This document shows, one piece after another, positions 32,634-40,824 of a stretch of 64,000 nucleotides of DNA. This stretch comes from Akkermansia sp. (GTDB taxonomy: Bacteria > Verrucomicrobiota > Verrucomicrobiia > Verrucomicrobiales > Akkermansiaceae): assembly GCA_017546445.1 (NCBI GenBank), contig JAFYWX010000027.1, positions 45,065 through 109,064 of the forward strand. The letters run 5' to 3'. Position 1 is the first letter of the stretch. Every line of letters begins with the position of its first letter. A program made the translations under genes and the position numbers. The notes under the pieces were generated by a model. That model searched no databases, was not told the DNA's origin, and worked only from the letters and a program-made list of their open reading frames with translations.

Positions 32634-34978
32634 CACACGCCTTTGTATTCGTAGCCTGCCTGCTTGATGGTGGTGGCCAGCAGCGCTTCGTCCGGCGCCC
32701 CTTCGGAGGTGATGGTGACGCTGTTTGTCTTGTGGTCGGCCTTCACTTCGGTGATGCCGGGCAGGGCGCTGAGCGCCTGGGTCACATGGCGCTCACAGTG
32801 CGGGCACATCATGCCTTCTACAGAGATGGTGGTGGTATTCATGCGGATGGGGGTGGGGTGTGGAAGAGTGAGCTTGCGGAGACGCAGGGCATTGCCTACC
32901 ACGCACAGGCTGCTCAGGCTCATGGCTGCGGCAGCTATGCCCGGGGTGAGCAGCAATCCCGCTGCCGGATACAGCAGGCCTGCGGCCAGCGGAATGGCCA
33001 GCATGTTGTAGATAAGGGCCCAGAAAAGATTCTGCCGGATGATGCGGATGACGGCGTGCCCCAGCTTCAGCGCTGCCACGGCGTCCATCAGCTCGCTGCG
33101 TACCAGTATGATGCCGGCGCTTTCGCGGGCTACATCCGCCCCGGCGCCAATGGCGATGCCGGTATCTGCGCGCATGAGAGCAGGGGCATCGTTGATGCCA
33201 TCGCCCACCATGGCCACGCGGCATCCTTCTGCCTGCAGCCGGCGCACCATCTGTTCCTTATCCTGCGGGGTGACGCCTGCGTAGTATTCATCAATGCCCG
33301 CCTGTGTGGCAATGCTTCGCACGGTGGCTGCGTTGTCGCCGCTCATCATCAGAACGCGCAGGCCTTGCTGTTTCAGATGCTGCACGGCTTCTGCATTGCC
33401 GGGCTTGATGGTATCTGCCATGCGGAGCATGCCCAGGTATTTCCCGGCGTGTGCGAAATAGATGGGCGTCGAGCCCTCCTTCTGTGGGGCGGGGAATTCA
33501 ATGCCGTGCTCGTGCATGAGCTCCGCATTGCCGGCCTGGGCGGGGCTGCCATGAAGCTGGGCGCACACGCCTCTGCCTGGAACATATTGCAACTGCTCAA
33601 CGGGTTGTGGCGTGTAGGCTGCGGTATGCTGCTGAATGCAGCGGGCCAGGGGGTGGGAGTTGTTTTGCTCCAGCGTGGCGGCCAGCTGAAGCAGGGAACT
33701 CAGCGACACGCCCTCTGCAGGCAGGGCTTGTATCACCACGGGTTGGCCGGTGGTAATGGTGCCGGTCTTGTCGAGAATAACGGTGTCGATGCGGCTGGTG
33801 TTTTCCATGGTGCTGCCATCGCGGAACAGGATGCCATTCTCCGCTCCCTTACCGGCACCCACCATGATGGCAACCGGCGTGGCCAGCCCCAGAGCGCAGG
33901 GGCAGGAAATGACCAGCACAGCAATCGCGCAGCCCAGGGCAAACGGCAGCGTGGCACCGCAAAGCAGCCAGATAAGCAGGGTAAGCGCTGCCAGCCCCAC
34001 CACGATGGGTACAAAGATGCTGGCAATCCGGTCGGCCAGACGGGCAATGGGGGCTTTGGATGCCGCTGCCTCGCCCACGAGGTGAATCACCTGGTTGAGG
34101 GCAGACTCTGCGCGGGTGCCCAGCGCCGTGGCACGCAGCGCGCCATGCCCGTTGATGGTGCCGGCATAGATGCGGGCTCCCGGCTGTTTAGGTACGGGAA
34201 TGCTTTCACCGGTCAGGCTGGAATCATCAATGGCGGAGCAGCCCTCCGTCACCGTGGCATCCACTGGTACCTTCTCTCCCGGAGCAATGAGCAGCAAATC
34301 GCCCGCCTCAACTTCCTCTGCATGAATCTGCACCGTCTGACCATCCCTGAGCACGGAGGCCTGCTGCGGCAGCAGTGCTTTCAGCTTGCTGAGCGCATCG
34401 CCCGTGTGCCCGGTGGCGCGGCTTTCCAGCCATTTACCCAGGGTGATGAAGGTGAGAATCATGCCGGCGGATTCCACATAGGCCACGCCGTGGTGCAGCA
34501 CCAGCAAATCCAGCAGGCTGTAGATGATGCCTGTGGCGGCGCCCAGGGAAATGAGCGTGTCCATATTCGGTGAACGGTTCAGCACTGCCTGGGTTCCCGA
34601 TATGAAGAACTTCCTGTTCAGGACAACAATGGGGATGAGCAGCACAAACTGCAGGCAGGAGGAGACCTCACTGTGCCAGACGTGGTGCAGCACCATCAAG
34701 GGAATCAGGCAGAGGAGGGAGTAAAGCAGCCTTTTCCGTGTGCCGGAATCCTGGGGCTGCGTGCTTTCACCTACGCTGGCGCCGTAACCAGCATGCTCCA
34801 CTGCGGCGATGATGCCGGATTCATCTAACCGCGTTTCATCAAATTCCACCTGCATGCTGCGGGTGAGCAGGTTCACCTGCACCCGGGCCACGCCTTGAAG
34901 GGCTCCGACGGCCTTTTCCACGCGGGCCGAGCATGCGGCGCAGCTCATGCCGCTAACACTGAATCGCTGCGTATTCAT
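32630..34978 (-). CDS. copA: Copper-type P1B ATPase with HMA domains at both ends
   Basis: 782 residues from ATG 34978. It exports Cu(I) (or Ag(I)) across the inner membrane. N-terminal heavy-metal domain with C13-A-A-C16; TGES at 256-259; CPC at 359-361 in the transport helix; phosphorylated D403 in DKTGT; H452 in SHPL; GDGIND at 592-597. Odd: after the last transmembrane pair a second HMA domain (713-782, MCPHC with C725 and C728) is fused to the C-terminus. It starts with its own Met713 (ATG at 32842) and looks like a CopZ chaperone joined in frame. The closest relatives carry their HMA domains at the N-terminus. The symbol rests on the CPC class. Confidence 0.92.
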   Translation of the reverse strand: MNTQRFSVSGMSCAACSARVEKAVGALQGVARVQVNLLTRSMQVEFDETRLDESGIIAAVEHAGYGASVGESTQPQDSGTRKRLLYSLLCLIPLMVLHHVWHSEVSSCLQFVLLIPIVVLNRKFFISGTQAVLNRSPNMDTLISLGAATGIIYSLLDLLVLHHGVAYVESAGMILTFITLGKWLESRATGHTGDALSKLKALLPQQASVLRDGQTVQIHAEEVEAGDLLLIAPGEKVPVDATVTEGCSAIDDSSLTGESIPVPKQPGARIYAGTINGHGALRATALGTRAESALNQVIHLVGEAAASKAPIARLADRIASIFVPIVVGLAALTLLIWLLCGATLPFALGCAIAVLVISCPCALGLATPVAIMVGAGKGAENGILFRDGSTMENTSRIDTVILDKTGTITTGQPVVIQALPAEGVSLSSLLQLAATLEQNNSHPLARCIQQHTAAYTPQPVEQLQYVPGRGVCAQLHGSPAQAGNAELMHEHGIEFPAPQKEGSTPIYFAHAGKYLGMLRMADTIKPGNAEAVQHLKQQGLRVLMMSGDNAATVRSIATQAGIDEYYAGVTPQDKEQMVRRLQAEGCRVAMVGDGINDAPALMRADTGIAIGAGADVARESAGIILVRSELMDAVAALKLGHAVIRIIRQNLFWALIYNMLAIPLAAGLLYPAAGLLLTPGIAAAAMSLSSLCVVGNALRLRKLTLPHPTPIRMNTTTISVEGMMCPHCERHVTQALSALPGITEVKADHKTNSVTITSEGAPDEALLATTIKQAGYEYKGVC

Positions 34979-35030
34979 GCGTGCCAGCCTAAACAAACCG
35001 CCCCGGAAGGGCAAGTTGTTAATCCGTCAT

Positions 35031-35837
35031 TTAGCTGGCCGGGGTAAGAGCCTCGTCCATGCTTTCAGAACGAGAGCAGCTGTAGGCATCTCGACCGGTA
35101 TTATCCTTCTGGGTGGGGTCGGCCCCGTGCTTTATCAACAGGCTTGCCAGGGAACGGTTGTTGTCGATGACCGCATGCATAAGCGGAGATACGCCGTTCT
35201 CATCGCACATGTTGGGGTCTGCATTCTGTTCCAGCATGACCTGCACGCATTTCTGGTTATTGTTGAGCACGGCAGAAATAAGCGGGGTGATACCATAGCA
35301 CATGCGGTTGAAATCGAAACCTCCCTGTCGCTGGGAAAGGACGCGCAGCAGCTCATGGTGCCCATTGCCTGCGGCATGCATGGCTGCCTTCAGGATGACG
35401 TCTTCTGCCTGAGCGGCCTCGGGCTGAGCCAGCAGGCCGCGCACAGCCACCTTCTTGCCCAGAATGGCAGCCAGCTCCAGCAGGGTGCGTCCTTCGCTGT
35501 CAACCAGCGTGTACGGGTTGGCGTACTCCTGCTGCCACCTGGCGTTCAGTTCATTGTAGGCAGCCAGCTCCTGACGATAATCCTTTTCCTGGCGTAATGT
35601 AACCCAGCTGCAGGAGCAGAAAATGAGGTAGACCATGCTCCATACCACCGACATGAGCGCCTTTCGCCTGGCAAACGCACGTGCCATACCCAGCAGGCCA
35701 TTCACCAGGAAGCCGGTGATGCACAGCGTGAGCAGGGCAATTTCCACATTGGAGGATGTTTCAATCCCCATACTTACTTTCCATGAAAGCAAGGCGATGA
35801 TAATCAGAAGCAGAATCGGGTTGGTGATATCTTTCAT
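35031..35837 (-). CDS. Membrane protein with ankyrin repeats
   Basis: 268 residues. The first 80 residues hold two or three transmembrane helices (about 7-24, 31-50, 60-77). From about residue 115 to the end there are ankyrin repeats, for example GRTLLELAAILGKKVAVRGLL, YGITPLISAVLNNNQKCVQVMLEQNADPN split over two repeats, and GVSPLMHAVIDNNRSLASLLI. Ankyrin repeats bind partner proteins. The C-terminus is Ser-rich. It lies 52 bp upstream of the copper ATPase in the same direction, and a link to it is only positional. Confidence 0.82.
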   Translation of the reverse strand: MKDITNPILLLIIIALLSWKVSMGIETSSNVEIALLTLCITGFLVNGLLGMARAFARRKALMSVVWSMVYLIFCSCSWVTLRQEKDYRQELAAYNELNARWQQEYANPYTLVDSEGRTLLELAAILGKKVAVRGLLAQPEAAQAEDVILKAAMHAAGNGHHELLRVLSQRQGGFDFNRMCYGITPLISAVLNNNQKCVQVMLEQNADPNMCDENGVSPLMHAVIDNNRSLASLLIKHGADPTQKDNTGRDAYSCSRSESMDEALTPAS

Positions 35838-35883
35838 GCGAGTAAGCAGTTGTAAAATGTGGAGATAAGGGGTGTGGCCTGGC

Positions 35884-36903
35884 TCAGGATTTTGCCTCGG
35901 CCTCTGTTTCAGTGGTGGTCTCAGCCGGTGCTTCCGGCGTTACTTCCGGTTCCTGACTGTTCTCGGGGGTGGATTCTTCCTGTGCTGCAGGCTCCGGGGT
36001 GTCGGGAATAGCAGGGGCTTCGGTGGCTGCCACGGGAGCCGGTTCGGCCACGGGCGCGGGCTCGGGTTCAGTCTCGGGCTCGGGTTCGGCCACGGGCTTG
36101 GGTTCGGCCACGGGCTTGGGTTCGGCCACGGGCTCGGGGTCGGCCACAGGTGCCGGCTCTTCTGCCTTTTGTTCGGAAATTGTTTCCTCTACCTTCTTTT
36201 CCTCGGGCTGAGGCTCATCTGATGCGGGCGCCTTATCAGCCTCGGACGAGGAGCCGATGAAGGTCTCGAAGAGGGCCATAAGAAGAGCATAAATGAGGAA
36301 GAAGGAACCGGGAACCGCTGCAATAATCCAGGGGGAACTCTGAACCATGTGCAGAGCTTCGGGCATGGCAGGGTTGGCGCTCTCTGCCCACTGGTGTACA
36401 ATGTAGGTGAAGAATTCGGTAAGACCATACCACAGACCGAAACTCACAACGGCTGTGATGAGAACGCGACCGCAGGCCGATGCGCACACCCAGCCTGCCA
36501 GGAAAACCAGCATGGCAATGGCGATCGGCACTTCATAGGAAGTAAGCGACTGGCAGATACGGTTGATGTCCTCATTGTGGTACAGGGCATTGGGCAGGGC
36601 AATGGAAGGCCCGCCAAGGGTATACAGACCTGTAATCAGCAGCCCCAGCACCGCGGCGCAGAAAAGTACGTTCCATGCAGCCTCCAGCACGCGGGTGAAG
36701 GAGAGAATGCCCAGCAGAAGAATGATGACGAGGGTGATAGTGACTGCATTGAAACCGCTGAGCAGCTCAATCAGCTGAGAGGGATTGATGGAAAGGCAGA
36801 ACTGGCTGAGACTGACGGTGGGGGCAACCTGCAGATAGCAGGCCAGTGCAAGGAGCACAACGATGCTGAAAATGACGCGGAGGAGAGAGGTCAGTACCTT
36901 CAT
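35884..36903 (-). CDS. Polytopic membrane protein with Pro/Glu/Ala repeat tail
   Basis: 339 residues. Residues 1-220 contain six or so transmembrane helices (starting LTSLLRVIFSIVVLLALACY). Residues about 225-339 are a low-complexity tail built from PVAEPKPVAEPEP-type repeats and acidic stretches, encoded partly by an 18-bp tandem repeat near 36085-36147. Such tails span the periplasm in TonB-like proteins, but there is no TonB C-terminal domain. The function is unknown. It lies 46 bp upstream of the ankyrin gene. Confidence 0.78.
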   Translation of the reverse strand: MKVLTSLLRVIFSIVVLLALACYLQVAPTVSLSQFCLSINPSQLIELLSGFNAVTITLVIILLLGILSFTRVLEAAWNVLFCAAVLGLLITGLYTLGGPSIALPNALYHNEDINRICQSLTSYEVPIAIAMLVFLAGWVCASACGRVLITAVVSFGLWYGLTEFFTYIVHQWAESANPAMPEALHMVQSSPWIIAAVPGSFFLIYALLMALFETFIGSSSEADKAPASDEPQPEEKKVEETISEQKAEEPAPVADPEPVAEPKPVAEPKPVAEPEPETEPEPAPVAEPAPVAATEAPAIPDTPEPAAQEESTPENSQEPEVTPEAPAETTTETEAEAKS

Positions 36904-36985
36904 GATTGCTCCATTTTAGAAAATCAGTTCCGTTTCGTCAAGGGTAAAGCAAGTGCAGAGGTCGATAATTTCGCGTAGTATCAAC

Positions 36986-37012
36986 AAAAAACCGCCGGAA
37001 TAGTTCCGGCGG
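36986..37012 (-). terminator. Intrinsic terminator after lysA
   Basis: On the minus strand a 9-bp stem (CCGCCGGAA/TTCCGGCGG, 36992-37000 and 37004-37012, loop of 3) is followed by TTTTTT. Confidence 0.88.
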
Positions 37013-37037
37013 CTGGGGAAAATAGCTGTGCGGGCTT

Positions 37038-38324
37038 TTACTCGGGCAGGCATTCATCTGCCACCATTTGCTCCAGCGTCTGGCGGCGGCGGATGATGCT
37101 CCACTTGTCGCCGTCCACCAGCACTTCGGCGGCCAGCGGGCGGGAGTTGTAGGTGGAGGCCATGCTGAAACCATAGGCGCCGGCGCTCATTTCAGCCAGC
37201 ACCTCGCCGGGCTTCACATCGGCAATGCGGCGGTTCTGGGCCTGGAAGTCGCCGGATTCGCAGATGGGACCCACGATATCGGCAACGATGTCATCGCCCT
37301 GGTGTTCCTTCACCGGCCAGATTTCGTGGTAGCCTTCATACAGGGCCGGGCGGATGATGTCGTTCATGCCGGCATCAATCATCTTGAAGGTCTTGGCCTC
37401 GCCCTTCTTCTCATAAATGCAGGTGGTGAGCATGGCGGCAGCATTACCGACCAGGCGGCGGCCGGGTTCAATGAGAATTTTGATGCCCAGCGGCTTGAGC
37501 AGGGGAATAAGGGATTCTGCATAGCTCTGGATGGTAATCTGCTCCGGGTGGGCCTCCCACCATTCGGGCTTGCCGGATTCCAGACAGCCATCATAGACAA
37601 TGCCGATACCGCCGCCGATGGACCAGAACTCGATGTTGTAGAGCTCCATGAACTTCTTAACAATGGGCATCACTTTCACCACGGCATCCACAAAGGGCTG
37701 CTTCTCAGTCAGCTGGGAGCCGATGTGCATCTGGAGCCCCTTGATATGCAGGTTCGGCATCTCGGCGGCGATGGTGGCGTACACCTCCTCGATGCGGGTG
37801 ATATCCACGCCGAATTTGTTCTCATTGGTGCCGGTGGTGATGTACTTGTGCGTGTGGGCATCCACATGCGGATTCACTCGCACGGCCACAGGGGCCTTCA
37901 CGCCCATTTCGCCGGCGATGCGGTTGATTTCGCGCAGTTCGTTCTCGCTTTCGCAGTTGAAGCAGTAGATGTTCTGCTCCAGTGCGTAGCGGATTTCGGG
38001 TTCCGTCTTGGCTACGCCGGCGTAGGTGCACAGGGTGGGATCGCCCCCGGCATTGATGACGCGCCAGAGCTCGCCGCCGGAAACGATGTCGAAACCGGCA
38101 CCCTGCTGGGCCATGAGGTTCAGGATAGCCTTGTTGGAGCAGGCTTTCACGGCGTAGGCCACGTGCGCATTCAGCGGGGCCATGGCGTTGCGGAAATCTG
38201 CCAGGTCATCGGCAATGGTCTTCTTGCTGTACACGAAAACAGGCGTGCCGACAGCAGCGGCGATATCCGCCATGTTGACGTCCTCGCAGTAGAGGGAACC
38301 GTTCTTATAAGCGAAGGAATGCAT
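37038..38324 (-). CDS. lysA: Diaminopimelate decarboxylase
   Basis: 428 residues. A fold-III PLP enzyme that decarboxylates meso-diaminopimelate to L-lysine, the last step of lysine synthesis. Visible motifs: YAVKAC with the PLP-binding Lys58, HIGSQLTE, IGGGIGIVYDG (phosphate loop), LIEPGRRLVGNA, GPICESGDFQAQNR (Cys active-site motif from the partner subunit) and YNSRPLAAEV. Length fits the family. Its ATG shares one base with the stop of the AI-2E-family permease (TAATG), so the two form an operon ending at the terminator at 36986. Confidence 0.95.
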   Translation of the reverse strand: MHSFAYKNGSLYCEDVNMADIAAAVGTPVFVYSKKTIADDLADFRNAMAPLNAHVAYAVKACSNKAILNLMAQQGAGFDIVSGGELWRVINAGGDPTLCTYAGVAKTEPEIRYALEQNIYCFNCESENELREINRIAGEMGVKAPVAVRVNPHVDAHTHKYITTGTNENKFGVDITRIEEVYATIAAEMPNLHIKGLQMHIGSQLTEKQPFVDAVVKVMPIVKKFMELYNIEFWSIGGGIGIVYDGCLESGKPEWWEAHPEQITIQSYAESLIPLLKPLGIKILIEPGRRLVGNAAAMLTTCIYEKKGEAKTFKMIDAGMNDIIRPALYEGYHEIWPVKEHQGDDIVADIVGPICESGDFQAQNRRIADVKPGEVLAEMSAGAYGFSMASTYNSRPLAAEVLVDGDKWSIIRRRQTLEQMVADECLPE

Positions 38325-39433
38325 TATATGTTATGAGCGTGTTGTTTAAGTTTTTCAACGTGGGGCGGCGGTTCATCGGAGATGATGGTGGCAGCCCAGG
38401 AAAGGTCGCGGGAGTTTACAAGTGCCAGCTTGATGAGCACCATGATGGGCACTGCCAGCAGCATGCCGACGGGGCCCCATACCCAGCCCCAGAACAGCAC
38501 GGCCAGCACCACCACTGTGGTGGCAATGCCGAATTGCTTGCCCAGGAAAATCGGTTCGATGCCGTTGCCGATGAGGAAGTTGATGCCGATATAGCAGAGC
38601 GTGATGACGGCTGCATCACCCCAGCCGCCCATGAGCAGGGCCATGATAATCGGCGGAATGGCGGCTACAATGGAACCGATGGTGGGGATGTAGTTAAGCA
38701 GGTAGGCCAGCACGCCCCACAGGAAGGCGAAGGGTACGTCCATGGCAACGCAGGCCCACCAGGCCAGGGCGCCGGTGGTGGCACTGGCAATGGTCTTGAT
38801 AAGCAGATAGCGCTGGATGCCGCGCAGTGCAGAGGTGAAGTCCTCTTTGCCCTTGGTGCTGTTGGGCAGGCGGTGCAGGTTGCGCTTGAAGAGCTTGGCC
38901 TCACCCAGCATGAAGGTCATGAGCACCAGCACCAGGGTGCAGGTGGTGACGAAGGAAATAGCCTGACCGGAAATGGCCTGAACCATGCTGACGAGCTGCT
39001 GGGTATCGAAGGCATCCTGCGGAGAGCTGAAGATTGCGCGGGCCTGTTCCTCAAGCCCGAAGTTACCCAGCCAGTGCATGAGTTCATTGTATTTCTCCAC
39101 CATGCGGGCTGTGAAATCGCCCTGCAGCGTGCTTTTCATATCAGCAGCCAGGAAGCGGATGATGCTTGCCGCGCCGAAAAGAATGCCGCCATCTGCTGCA
39201 ACGGTGGCGGTTACGGCCAGCCAGTGCGGGAAGTGAAGATACTTGCTGAGCAGTTTGGTGATAGAATAACTGATGGTGGCAAGGAAACCTGCCATCATGA
39301 TGGGAAGCAGCACGCCGCGGGCTGCCTGCAGGCCCATAATGAAGATGACCGCTGCTGCTGCCGTGAGCAGAAAACGGGCTCCTTCGCCAAGAAAAGTGGT
39401 GCGCTCGTTCTGAGTATCTGTCGGCTTTTCCAT
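38324..39433 (-). CDS. AI-2E/PerM-family membrane transporter
   Basis: 369 residues from ATG 39433, 13 nt after a -10 box; a frame-open extension to 39475 is rejected. About 8 hydrophobic helices. N-terminal pair (FLLTAAAAVIFIMGLQAARGVLLPI), a soluble segment around 100-150, and a C-terminal block (YLLNYIPTIGSIVAAIPPII, GNGIEPIFLGKQFGIATTVVVLAVLFWGWVWGPVGML) that is the signature of the AI-2E exporter-like family. Members export AI-2 or act as Na+/H+ antiporters; the substrate here is unknown. A dispersed repeat (39500-39600) sits just upstream of its promoter. Confidence 0.88.
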   Translation of the reverse strand: MEKPTDTQNERTTFLGEGARFLLTAAAAVIFIMGLQAARGVLLPIMMAGFLATISYSITKLLSKYLHFPHWLAVTATVAADGGILFGAASIIRFLAADMKSTLQGDFTARMVEKYNELMHWLGNFGLEEQARAIFSSPQDAFDTQQLVSMVQAISGQAISFVTTCTLVLVLMTFMLGEAKLFKRNLHRLPNSTKGKEDFTSALRGIQRYLLIKTIASATTGALAWWACVAMDVPFAFLWGVLAYLLNYIPTIGSIVAAIPPIIMALLMGGWGDAAVITLCYIGINFLIGNGIEPIFLGKQFGIATTVVVLAVLFWGWVWGPVGMLLAVPIMVLIKLALVNSRDLSWAATIISDEPPPHVEKLKQHAHNI

Positions 39434-39446
39434 AGAATTCTCGCAT

Positions 39447-39475
39447 ATTTTACACAGCTCTAACGCCCAATTCAA
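39447..39475 (-). promoter_or_regulatory. Promoter of the permease-lysA operon
   Basis: Minus strand: -35 TTGAAT (39470-39475), 17-bp spacer, -10 TAAAAT (39447-39452), then 13 nt to ATG 39433. Confidence 0.6.
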
Positions 39476-39499
39476 GCGTTATCGGGGGATATGCCAGAA

Positions 39500-39600
39500 A
39501 AATCACATGTGTGTCCCAAAGATCTCACAATTGACTGCATTATCAGCACCGTTTTGGAACCTGCCCCCCTTTATCCGCTAAAAGATGGCGATTTGTCGGA
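39500..39600 (-). repeat. Dispersed intergenic repeat, copy 1 (related copy at 53452-53553)
   Basis: The minus strand reads GCGGATAAAGG, then TTCCAAAACGGTG, TGATAATGCAGTCA and TTGGGACACACATGTG in that order. The plus strand at 53452-53553 has the same blocks in the same order with scattered changes. Both copies lie immediately upstream of a gene start, about 84 nt (copy 1) and 82 nt (copy 2) from the conserved GGGACACAC block to the ATG. Confidence 0.8.
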
Positions 39601-39606
39601 ATAATG

Positions 39607-39994
39607 GCTCGCGTCAGCGAGCGGAATTCAATAGAGCCCGTGAAACGGGCGGCCTATCAATAGCGAGGCGGTGGAGCGCACCGTGCGTCAGCATGGTGCG
39701 CGTCCTGTGAGGGCGTAGCAAGCGAGCGGCAGCGAGACGCGAAGCCCCAAACCCCTCGTAAAGAAAAAATAAGGAATAGGAACCCGTGGAACGGGTGACA
39801 GAGAGGGTTGCTACATAGTAGCTATTTGTTCGTCCTGACACGATTTTTAAGCCACGCGTTTCTGTCACCCGTTTCACGGGTTCTAATGGCTTTTTACACT
39901 AAAACGAGTGGTTTCGCGGCTGACGCCGCTGCACCACTCGCTATTGTTATGTCGCCCGTTTCACGGGCTCTAGGTTCCGCTCGCTGGCGCGAGC
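39607..39994. repeat. Inverted hairpin array, possible MITE-like element
   Basis: About 390 bp without a gene, made of hairpins in mirrored order: GCTCGC-GTCA-GCGAGC (39607), GCCCGT-GAA-ACGGGC (39636), GCGCACC/GGTGCGC (39676-39701), ACCCGT-GGA-ACGGGT (39782), GCTAC-ATA-GTAGC (39810), ACCCGT-TTC-ACGGGT (39867), CGAGTGG/CCACTCG enclosing GCGGC/GCCGC (39905-39940), GCCCGT-TTC-ACGGGC (39954) and GCTCGC-TGGC-GCGAGC (39979). The outer about 70 bp on each side are inverted copies of each other. This could be a non-autonomous mobile element or a structured RNA locus. No transposase is encoded. Confidence 0.75.
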
Positions 39995-40134
39995 CTGCTG
40001 CCCGATAAACTCCAACTTGGCGAAGCAATCTTTGGGATATATGTGGAGAAATCCGGCTGGTTGGTGGGACTTTCTTTCGTGAATGATGAAAAATGGGCTG
40101 CAATGTCGCGTAGATTATGATAGAGTAGCAAGGT

Positions 40135-40824
40135 ATGCGCATCGTAATTGTAGAGGATGACGTGGATATTGCAGAGCTGGTGGCCTTTAATATGGAACGC
40201 CAGGGCTGGAAGTGCACACTGGTGCACCATGGCAACGAGGGCTGGGAGGAAATTCAACGAAGCCGGCCTGACCTGGTTATTCTGGATGTGATGCTGCCGG
40301 GAATGGATGGGATGCAGATTTTCCGTGCCATGAAAGAGCATGAGATGACCCGCAATATTCCGGCGGTGTTCCTGACCGCCCGCGGTGAGCTGGATGACCG
40401 CCTGGAGGGCCTCAGCCTCGGCGCGGATGATTATGTGACCAAGCCCTTCAGCCCGAAGGAACTGGTGCTGCGTGTGCGCAATGTGCTGAGCCGGGCGAAT
40501 GCCGGCGCGGCGCAGCTGGTGGTGCGCGGCGGTCCCCTGGTGCTGGATAAGAATACGCTTGCTGCCACGCTGGAGGGCGCATCGCTGGACCTTACTACGG
40601 CGGAGTTCAAGTTGCTGGCTTATCTGATGGAACGCCCGGGGCGGGTGCAGGACCGCTACGAGTTGCAGCGCGTTCTTTTCGGCTATGCCGATACGACCCA
40701 GAGCCGTGCGCTGGATACGCATGTGAAGCGCCTCCGCCAGAAGCTCGGGGATTACGCCGCCTGCATTAGCACCGAGCGCGGTGTGGGCTATTACTTCAAT
40801 TCTGAACCAATAGAACGAACATGA
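40135..40824 (+). CDS. PhoB/OmpR-family response regulator
   Basis: 229 residues. Receiver domain 1-120 with acidic pocket D8/D9, phosphoacceptor D51 (LVILDVMLPG), T81 (FLTARGE) and K103 (VTKPF). The DNA-binding winged helix is at about 130-225 (LTTAEFKLLAYLMERPG, THVKRLRQKLGD, RGVGYYF). It should bind DNA as a dimer when phosphorylated. No histidine kinase gene lies nearby, so the partner is elsewhere. The gene overlaps the following SGNH hydrolase by 4 bp, an unusual pairing that suggests the hydrolase may belong to its regulon. A TATGAT -10 box lies 13 nt before the ATG with no good -35, as expected for an activator-dependent promoter. Confidence 0.93.
   Translation: MRIVIVEDDVDIAELVAFNMERQGWKCTLVHHGNEGWEEIQRSRPDLVILDVMLPGMDGMQIFRAMKEHEMTRNIPAVFLTARGELDDRLEGLSLGADDYVTKPFSPKELVLRVRNVLSRANAGAAQLVVRGGPLVLDKNTLAATLEGASLDLTTAEFKLLAYLMERPGRVQDRYELQRVLFGYADTTQSRALDTHVKRLRQKLGDYAACISTERGVGYYFNSEPIERT

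Noticed and set aside
40134..40135. Insertion-sequence transposase or integrase anywhere in the window
   Set aside because: No DDE, tyrosine or serine recombinase motif was seen in any frame, although inverted repeats at 39607-39994 could be a non-autonomous element.
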